NCBI GenBank assembly: GCA_022712235.1
Contig: JALAGW010000027.1
Location: 1-9,844, forward strand
DNA: 9,844 nt
Direction of reading: 5' to 3'
DNA from: Brevundimonas sp.
GTDB taxonomy: Bacteria; Pseudomonadota; Alphaproteobacteria; Caulobacterales; Caulobacteraceae
Made by a program: the position numbers and the translations under genes. Below, piece after piece: positions 6,097-9,844 of the stretch (position 1 is its first letter; every line of letters begins with the position of its first letter). The notes beneath the pieces were generated by a model. The model saw only the letters and a list, made by a program, of their open reading frames with translations, was not told the DNA's origin and searched no databases.

Positions 6097-7440
6097 TTAC
6101 GCCTCGTCTTCTTCCTTCAGCAGCTCTTCCTTCGAGATCGGGGTGTCGGTGACGTCGGCGACGCCGACGATCAGGTCGACGACCTTCTCTTCATAGATGG
6201 GCGCGCGCAGCTGGGCGGCGGCGTTCGGGTTCTGGCGGTAGAAGTCCAGAACCATCTTCTCCTGGCCGGGGTAGTTGCGGGCTTCGGCCATGATGGCGTT
6301 CGACAGTTCCTGGTCCGTCACGCCGACATTGTTGGCGCGGCCGATTTCAGCCAGCACCAGACCCAGGCGCACGCGGCGCTCGGCGATCTTCTTGTACTCG
6401 GCCTTCAGTTCGTCTTCCGACTTCTTGGCGTCCTCTTCCGGCAGGCGGCCGGCGTCCTTGTCAGCCGACACCTGGGCCCAGATGCCTTCGAACTCGGCGT
6501 CCACCATCTTCGGCGGCAGGGCGAAGTCGTGGGCTTCGTCCAGTTGATCCAGCAGGGCGCGCTTCAGCTTGAAGCGGGCGGCGCCGGCGTACTGCTGGTC
6601 CAGGTTGGCCTTCAGCAGCTCTTTCAGCTTGTCCAGCGACTCCAGGCCGATGCGGGTGGCGAACTCGTCGTCGATCTTGGCTTCGGCCTCGGCCTTGATG
6701 GCCTTGACCTTGATGTCGAAGGTCGCGGCTTTGCCGGCCAGGTTCTTGGCCTGGTATTCTTCCGGGAAGGTGACCTCGATGGTCTTCTCCTCGCCGACCT
6801 TGGCGCCCTTCAGCTGCTCTTCGAAGCCGGGGATGAAGCGGTTGGAGCCGATCACCAGGTCGGCGTCTTCGGCCGAACCGCCTTCGAACACTTCGCCGTC
6901 CAGCTTGCCGACGAAGTCAATGGTCAGCTGGTCGCCCTCGGCGGCCTTCACGGTCTTGCCCTTCTTGTCCTCATAGGTCTTGGCCTGCGAGGCCAGTTCC
7001 TTGAGGGCTTCGTCCAGATCTTCATCCGAGGCCGTGTAGGTCGGACGATCCAGCTTCAGGGTCTTGGGGTCGACCGGGGTGAATTCCGGCATGACTTCCA
7101 GCGACATTTCATAGGCCAGGTCTTCCTGACCGGCGATGACCTTGTCCATGTCCGAGATCAGCTTCATCTCGGCCGGGGCGGCCGGACGGATCTTGGCTTC
7201 GTCCAGGGCCTTCTGGCTGGTTTCGTTCAGCGAGGCGTTGATGATCTCGCCCATGAAGTCACGGCCGAAGGTCTTCTTGACGTGCGCGGCCGGCACCTTG
7301 CCCGGACGGAAGCCCTTGAGCTTCATCTGGGGCGCGACTTCCTTGATGCGCGCTTCCAGCTTTTCGTTCAGCTCGGCTACCGGGATGGTCACCGCGATCA
7401 CGCGGCTGAGGCCTTCGTTCGACTTTTCGACGACTTGCAT
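6097..7440 (-). CDS. tig: trigger factor, ribosome-bound chaperone and prolyl isomerase
   Basis: This chaperone binds the ribosome exit tunnel and shields new chains, with peptidyl-prolyl isomerase activity. The product is 447 residues, close to the family's usual 430-450. The N-terminal domain carries the ribosome-docking signature GFRPGKVP at 43-50. The FKBP-like isomerase domain spans about 165-248 (EGDQLTIDFVGKL ... GFEEQLKGAKVGEEKTIEVTFP). The C-terminal helical arms make the rest, ending in an acidic lysine-rich tail (KEELLKEEDEA). The ATG at 7440 (MQVVEKSNEGLSRV) is chosen because it fits the known domain start. The frame stays open for 259 more codons upstream, but that stretch is antisense to the neighbouring hydrolase gene and has no protein features. 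The ribosome site is weak. It is divergent from the hydrolase gene, and clpP follows after a terminator, the common tig-clpP order. Confidence 0.97.
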   Translation of the reverse strand: MQVVEKSNEGLSRVIAVTIPVAELNEKLEARIKEVAPQMKLKGFRPGKVPAAHVKKTFGRDFMGEIINASLNETSQKALDEAKIRPAAPAEMKLISDMDKVIAGQEDLAYEMSLEVMPEFTPVDPKTLKLDRPTYTASDEDLDEALKELASQAKTYEDKKGKTVKAAEGDQLTIDFVGKLDGEVFEGGSAEDADLVIGSNRFIPGFEEQLKGAKVGEEKTIEVTFPEEYQAKNLAGKAATFDIKVKAIKAEAEAKIDDEFATRIGLESLDKLKELLKANLDQQYAGAARFKLKRALLDQLDEAHDFALPPKMVDAEFEGIWAQVSADKDAGRLPEEDAKKSEDELKAEYKKIAERRVRLGLVLAEIGRANNVGVTDQELSNAIMAEARNYPGQEKMVLDFYRQNPNAAAQLRAPIYEEKVVDLIVGVADVTDTPISKEELLKEEDEA

Positions 7441-7502
7441 GGTCGGGATTCTGACGCTCTGTGGCGACGCCGAACGGCGCGCGCGGTGGATAAAGCAATA
7501 GG

Positions 7503-7521
7503 GCCGCCCTTTTGGAGCGGC
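7503..7521 (-). other. hairpin in the probable tig leader
   Basis: On the minus strand, GCCGCTC-CAAAA-GGGCGGC makes a 7-bp stem with one T-G pair. It lies just downstream of the candidate tig promoter, within a leader of roughly 90 bases. It has no T tract of terminator quality after it. It may be structural or without function. Confidence 0.25.
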
Positions 7522-7536
7522 GCCTCGAAGCCCGCC

Positions 7537-7565
7537 CTTATGTCGAGAAGGGGCCGAAAGGTCAA
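7537..7565 (-). promoter_or_regulatory. candidate tig promoter
   Basis: On the minus strand, TTGACC (7565-7560) and CATAAG (7542-7537) are separated by exactly 17 bases. The -35 matches five of six bases of TTGACA and the -10 four of six of TATAAT. A start near 7530 gives a leader of about 90 bases to the tig ATG. This is the best sigma70-like pair in the region between the divergent genes. Confidence 0.5.
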
Positions 7566-7611
7566 CGCGCGCGGGTTCCTTTGCCGCCGCCGCCTCGCTA
7601 TCTGAAAGGCC

Positions 7612-8313
7612 ATGAGCCAGTCCCCCGCCCCCATCGGCGTCTTCATCACGCCCGTCACGCCGTTGCAGCAGAACTGCACGACCGTCTGGTGCACCAGGAC
7701 GAACAAGGCCGCCGTCATTGATCCGGGCGGTTCGGCGGACGCGATTCTGGGCGAGATCACGCGGCGCGGTCTGACGCTGGACGCCATCTGGATCACCCAC
7801 GGCCACCTCGACCACGCGGGCGGCGCCGCCGACATGCAGGAAAAGACCGGCGTGGAAATCATCGGCCCCCACGCCGAGGACCAATTCTGGATCGACCTGA
7901 TTCCCACCCAGGGTCAGAAGTATGGCCTGCCCGAAGCCCGCACCTTCACCCCGACGCGCTTCCTCAACGACGGCGACGTCCTGACGCTGGGCGAGACGAG
8001 CTGGGAGGTCGTGCATTGCCCCGGCCACACGCCCGGCCACGTCGTCTTCTTCAACCGCGAGGCCCGCTTCGCCCAGGTCGGCGACGTCCTGTTCCAGGGC
8101 TCGATCGGCCGCACGGATTTTCCGCGCAGCGACCACGGCGCCCTGCTCCACGCCATCACGCAAAAGCTGTGGCCGCTCGGCGACGACGTGACCTTCGTGC
8201 CGGGTCACGGCCCCCACTCCACCTTCGGCGCCGAGCGGCGGACCAATCCCTACGTCTCGGATCAGGCCATGGCGCGAGCGCCCATCGCCCGACCGGCGTC
8301 CGGCCCCTCCTGA
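7612..8313 (+). CDS. metallo-beta-lactamase-fold hydrolase, YcbL/glyoxalase II-like
   Basis: This is a 233-residue cytoplasmic metallohydrolase. The metal-binding motif THGHLDHAGG gives H63, H65, D67 and H68. The further ligands are H139 in VHCPGHTPGH, D158 in VGDVLF and H199 in FVPGHGP. The segment GSIGRTDFPRSD (164-175) is typical of the YcbL-like branch related to glyoxalase II, which hydrolyses thioesters such as S-lactoylglutathione. The true substrate cannot be told from sequence, and the separate C-terminal substrate domain of classical glyoxalase II is lacking. The N-terminus ITPVTPLQQNCTTVWC is also family-like. The ATG at 7612 has only AAAGG with two spacer bases upstream, so initiation may be unusual. 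It is divergent from tig and ends one base before the stop of the converging small gene. Confidence 0.88.
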   Translation: MSQSPAPIGVFITPVTPLQQNCTTVWCTRTNKAAVIDPGGSADAILGEITRRGLTLDAIWITHGHLDHAGGAADMQEKTGVEIIGPHAEDQFWIDLIPTQGQKYGLPEARTFTPTRFLNDGDVLTLGETSWEVVHCPGHTPGHVVFFNREARFAQVGDVLFQGSIGRTDFPRSDHGALLHAITQKLWPLGDDVTFVPGHGPHSTFGAERRTNPYVSDQAMARAPIARPASGPS

Positions 8314-8314
8314 T

Positions 8315-8590
8315 CTACCGCGCGGCCAGCAGGCCGATGATCACCCCGATCCCAAGCGCATAGAACGACGCCCGCATGGGTTCGTCGCGAATGGCGTCGC
8401 GCGCCCGTTTGACCCGCCGATCAGCCCAGGCGCGCGCCTCTGCAGCGTCTTCGCGGACCGCCTCATGAATAGGGCGCGGCCTGACGCCCCTTGCGATAAT
8501 GGCGTCCGCCGCCTCTTCCAGTCTCAGCCCCTCGGTCGAGGCGCCGTTGACGATGTCGTCGGGCGAGGCGGACATGCGGGGCTCTGCCAT
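8315..8590 (-). CDS. small membrane-anchored protein, DUF883/ElaB/YqjD-like
   Basis: This is a 91-residue protein with a polar, helical, charged N-terminal two thirds (DAAEARAWADRRVKRARDAI). The single C-terminal hydrophobic segment is FYALGIGVIIGLLAAR (about 76-91). This layout, with a P/MRASFYALGIGVIIGLL-type tail, resembles the DUF883/ElaB/YqjD group. Those E. coli proteins sit in the inner membrane by the C-terminus, can bind ribosomes, and are made in stationary phase under stress. Membership is by overall pattern and is tentative. The start at 8590 is supported by CGGAGA about six bases upstream; longer frames reaching 8755 lack this. An EcfG-like promoter precedes it. Its stop lies one base from the stop of the hydrolase gene, with no terminator between them. 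Confidence 0.8.
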   Translation of the reverse strand: MAEPRMSASPDDIVNGASTEGLRLEEAADAIIARGVRPRPIHEAVREDAAEARAWADRRVKRARDAIRDEPMRASFYALGIGVIIGLLAAR

Positions 8591-8612
8591 AAGAAGTCTC
8601 CGGGTGTTGAGA

Positions 8613-8627
8613 GGTTGTTTTTCAACC
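8613..8627. repeat. small inverted repeat overlapping the -10 of the DUF883-like gene
   Basis: GGTTG-TTTTT-CAACC is a perfect 5-bp inverted repeat overlapping the candidate -10 GGTT and the expected start of transcription. It may be an operator-like element or chance. Confidence 0.2.
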
Positions 8628-8648
8628 CGTCGACGCCCGGCCGGTTCC
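8624..8648 (-). promoter_or_regulatory. candidate EcfG/SigT general stress promoter for the DUF883-like gene
   Basis: On the minus strand, GGAAC (8648-8644) is followed after 16 bases by GGTT (8627-8624). The alphaproteobacterial general stress sigma factor EcfG (SigT in Caulobacter) recognises GGAAC-N16-17-CGTT, so all five -35 bases and three of four -10 bases match. A start near 8617 leaves a leader of about 27 bases to the ATG, with its ribosome site inside. Confidence 0.55.
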
Positions 8649-8712
8649 TGATCAAACGCGCTGCTTCGCGCCAAGTCCGACCGCCCGCAGCACAAGGAAA
8701 TCGTTCTTGTTC

Positions 8713-8737
8713 GGAACCGCATCGGCGGCGCCGGGTT
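8713..8737 (+). promoter_or_regulatory. candidate EcfG/SigT general stress promoter for the KGG gene
   Basis: GGAAC (8713-8717), a 16-base spacer, then GGTT (8734-8737) form the same pattern and spacing as the divergent box for the neighbouring gene. It lies 41 bases before the ATG of a stress-repeat protein, a class often under general stress control. The -10 differs from CGTT at its first base. Confidence 0.55.
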
Positions 8738-8778
8738 CTTTTCGGCAAGCGCCACCGTCTTTGAAAGGAACAGCCGAA

Positions 8779-9009
8779 ATGGCCGAAGGTCAGCCCACCC
8801 GCGGGTCGGGTGTTTCCAAACGAGGATTCGCCTCTATGGACCCCGAACGCCAGCGCGAGATCGCCCGCAAGGGCGGCGCCAGCGTTCCCAGCGAGAAGCG
8901 CAGCTTCTCCCAGGACCGCAGCCTCGCGGCCCAGGCCGGCCGCAAGGGCGGCGAGGCCTCGCACGGCTCGCGCAACAAGACCGACAGCGACGCCCCGCCC
9001 AAGGGTTGA
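8779..9009 (+). CDS. KGG-repeat stress-induced small protein
   Basis: This is a 76-residue, very hydrophilic protein with two copies of the KGG motif of the stress-induced bacterial repeat family (related to B. subtilis GsiB and fungal con-10). Copy one is GFASMDPERQREIARKGG (residues 16-33); copy two is FSQDRSLAAQAGRKGG (43-58). The rest is rich in Ser, Gly, Lys, Arg and Asp, so it is probably disordered and cytoplasmic. Such proteins are made in general stress and desiccation; their molecular action is not settled. The ATG at 8779 has AAAGGA about nine bases upstream. A longer frame from a TTG at 8707 would place the start upstream of the promoter, so it is rejected. It is divergent from the DUF883-like gene and ends in a strong terminator. 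Confidence 0.88.
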   Translation: MAEGQPTRGSGVSKRGFASMDPERQREIARKGGASVPSEKRSFSQDRSLAAQAGRKGGEASHGSRNKTDSDAPPKG

Positions 9010-9027
9010 GTCCTTCCGTCTGACATC

Positions 9028-9061
9028 AAGGCGGCTCAGCCCTTGGCTAGGCCGCCTTTTT
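9028..9061 (+). terminator. intrinsic terminator of the KGG gene
   Basis: AAGGCGGC (9028-9035) pairs perfectly with GCCGCCTT (9051-9058). A nested AGCC/GGCT stem lies inside, and the final TT continues into a T5 run (9057-9061). It is 18 bases after the KGG stop. The complementary strand ends in AA...CAAGG rather than a T run of the same quality, but it could also slow transcripts from egtD, which converges here. Confidence 0.88.
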
Positions 9062-9092
9062 GCTGCGCGCCGCCTTGGTCAGGCCGACCGGC

Positions 9093-9844
9093 TCAGGCCG
9101 CCAGCAGGGCCAGCCCAACCGCCGGATCTGGGCTGACCTCGAAGGCCTCCAGTCGCCACCCCGCCGCCTGCGCCAGAGCCTCCACCGACGCTTGGTCGAA
9201 CTTGCGCGAGCTCTCGGTGTGAACCGTCTCTCCGGCGTTGAAGCGGAAGGCCAGCTTGCCCAGATGCACCGTCATCGGCCGGGTCGCCTTAAGGTGCATC
9301 TCCATCCGCGAATGCTCGGGGTTCCACAGGGCGACATGGGCAAAGGCCTTAGGCTCGAAATCCATGCCCAGTTCACGATTGGCGCGAACCAGAAGATTGC
9401 GGTTGAAGGCCGCCGTCACGCCCTGGGCGTCGTCATAGGCCGCGACCAGAATCTCGGACGACTTCACCAGATCGACGCCCAGGATGAACAGGCTGTCGTC
9501 CCCCAGGACTTCACGCGCCGACCGCAGCAGGGCGACCGCCGCCTCCGGCGTCAGATTGCCGATGGTCGAACCGGGAAAGAAGCCGACCCTTCGCCCTGAG
9601 CCAGCATCGGCCGGCGGCGGGGCCAAATGCTCGAAGTCGCCGACCACCGGCAAGACTTTCAGCCTCGGATAGTCGGCGCGAATACGCTGAGCCGCCTGGT
9701 TCAGCGCCGTGGGGCTGATGTCGATCGGCGCGTAGACGGCCAGGTCCGGCGCCGCATTCAGCACGATGCGCGTCTTCTCGCTGGCGCCCGATCCCAGTTC
9801 GACCAGCACCGCGTTCGGCCCGAACCGCCCAGCCCATTCCGGCG
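9093..9844 (-). CDS. egtD: L-histidine N-alpha-methyltransferase (ergothioneine synthesis), N-terminus missing
   Basis: This S-adenosylmethionine-dependent enzyme trimethylates histidine to hercynine, the first step of ergothioneine synthesis. About 249 residues are visible; roughly 70 N-terminal ones lie beyond the right edge, judging by the usual 320. The visible frame begins PEWAGRFGPNAVLVELGSG. It holds the SAM-binding LVELGSGASEKTR, then APIDISPTAL and VVGDFEHL. The family signature GFFPGSTIGNLTPEAA and FILGVDLVKS follow. Near the C-terminus, HTESSRKFD has the Glu and Ser in the place of those that grip histidine's amino group in mycobacterial EgtD. A GTG at 9809 is internal to the conserved ELGSG region and is not the start. 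A partner such as egtB would be expected upstream, outside this window. It converges with the KGG gene. Ergothioneine is an antioxidant, which fits beside stress genes, though no shared regulation is shown. Confidence 0.85.
   Translation of the reverse strand, partial: PEWAGRFGPNAVLVELGSGASEKTRIVLNAAPDLAVYAPIDISPTALNQAAQRIRADYPRLKVLPVVGDFEHLAPPPADAGSGRRVGFFPGSTIGNLTPEAAVALLRSAREVLGDDSLFILGVDLVKSSEILVAAYDDAQGVTAAFNRNLLVRANRELGMDFEPKAFAHVALWNPEHSRMEMHLKATRPMTVHLGKLAFRFNAGETVHTESSRKFDQASVEALAQAAGWRLEAFEVSPDPAVGLALLAA

Noticed and set aside
6529..7605. A 358-codon plus-strand open frame antisense to tig.
   Set aside because: It is a Leu/Gly/Asp/Val-rich shadow without domains, opposite a complete trigger factor gene.
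7441..8217. In-frame upstream extension of tig by 259 codons to 8217.
   Set aside because: The stretch is antisense to the hydrolase gene, which has full metal-binding motifs. Trigger factor starts normally at the ATG at 7440 and a promoter lies between.
8524..8964. A 146-codon minus-strand frame, and others over the small stress genes.
   Set aside because: They overlap the KGG or DUF883-like gene in other frames, with compositionally biased products and no start signals.
1..9844. Search for mobile elements, CRISPR arrays, tRNA or rRNA genes.
   Set aside because: No transposase, integrase, regularly spaced repeats, tRNA cloverleaf or rRNA sequence was seen.

Overview
The window is high-GC, densely packed alphaproteobacterial chromosome. 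Protein sequences, gene order and promoter style point to Caulobacteraceae, for example Brevundimonas or a relative. This rests on reading the sequence, not on a database search. No insertion sequence, CRISPR array, tRNA, rRNA or phage gene is visible, and the base composition looks even throughout.

The first 7.4 kb is a protein quality-control neighbourhood. Read from right to left on the minus strand it holds trigger factor (tig), ClpP peptidase, a cytochrome b561-like membrane protein, a short protein of unknown function, then clpX, and lon, which runs off the left edge before its protease active site. One gene between clpP and clpX, a HAD phosphatase matching Caulobacter cicA, lies on the plus strand, so clpX and cicA share a divergent upstream region. 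The ribosome-bound chaperone, the two halves of ClpXP and the Lon protease thus sit together but in separate transcription units. The evidence for separation is a strong intrinsic terminator after tig, hairpins after clpP, a terminator after clpX, and promoter-like boxes before clpP, clpX, lon and tig.

The right-hand 2.4 kb holds a metallo-beta-lactamase-fold hydrolase of the YcbL/glyoxalase II type, divergent from tig. A small DUF883/ElaB-like membrane-anchored protein converges with it, one base apart. A small KGG-repeat stress protein follows, with a textbook terminator. Last is egtD, the ergothioneine histidine methyltransferase, cut by the right edge. The DUF883-like and KGG genes diverge, and each is preceded by the same box, GGAAC-N16-GGTT. 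This resembles the alphaproteobacterial general stress sigma factor (EcfG/SigT) promoter and suggests both are general stress response genes.

No clear undescribed system was found. The most useful leads are the paired EcfG-like promoters, an inverted repeat and a GANTC methylation site in the clpX/cicA control region, tandem hairpins behind clpP, and the unknown 106-residue protein next to cytochrome b561 inside the clpP-clpX interval. Long open frames antisense to lon, clpX and tig are codon-bias shadows and are not annotated.
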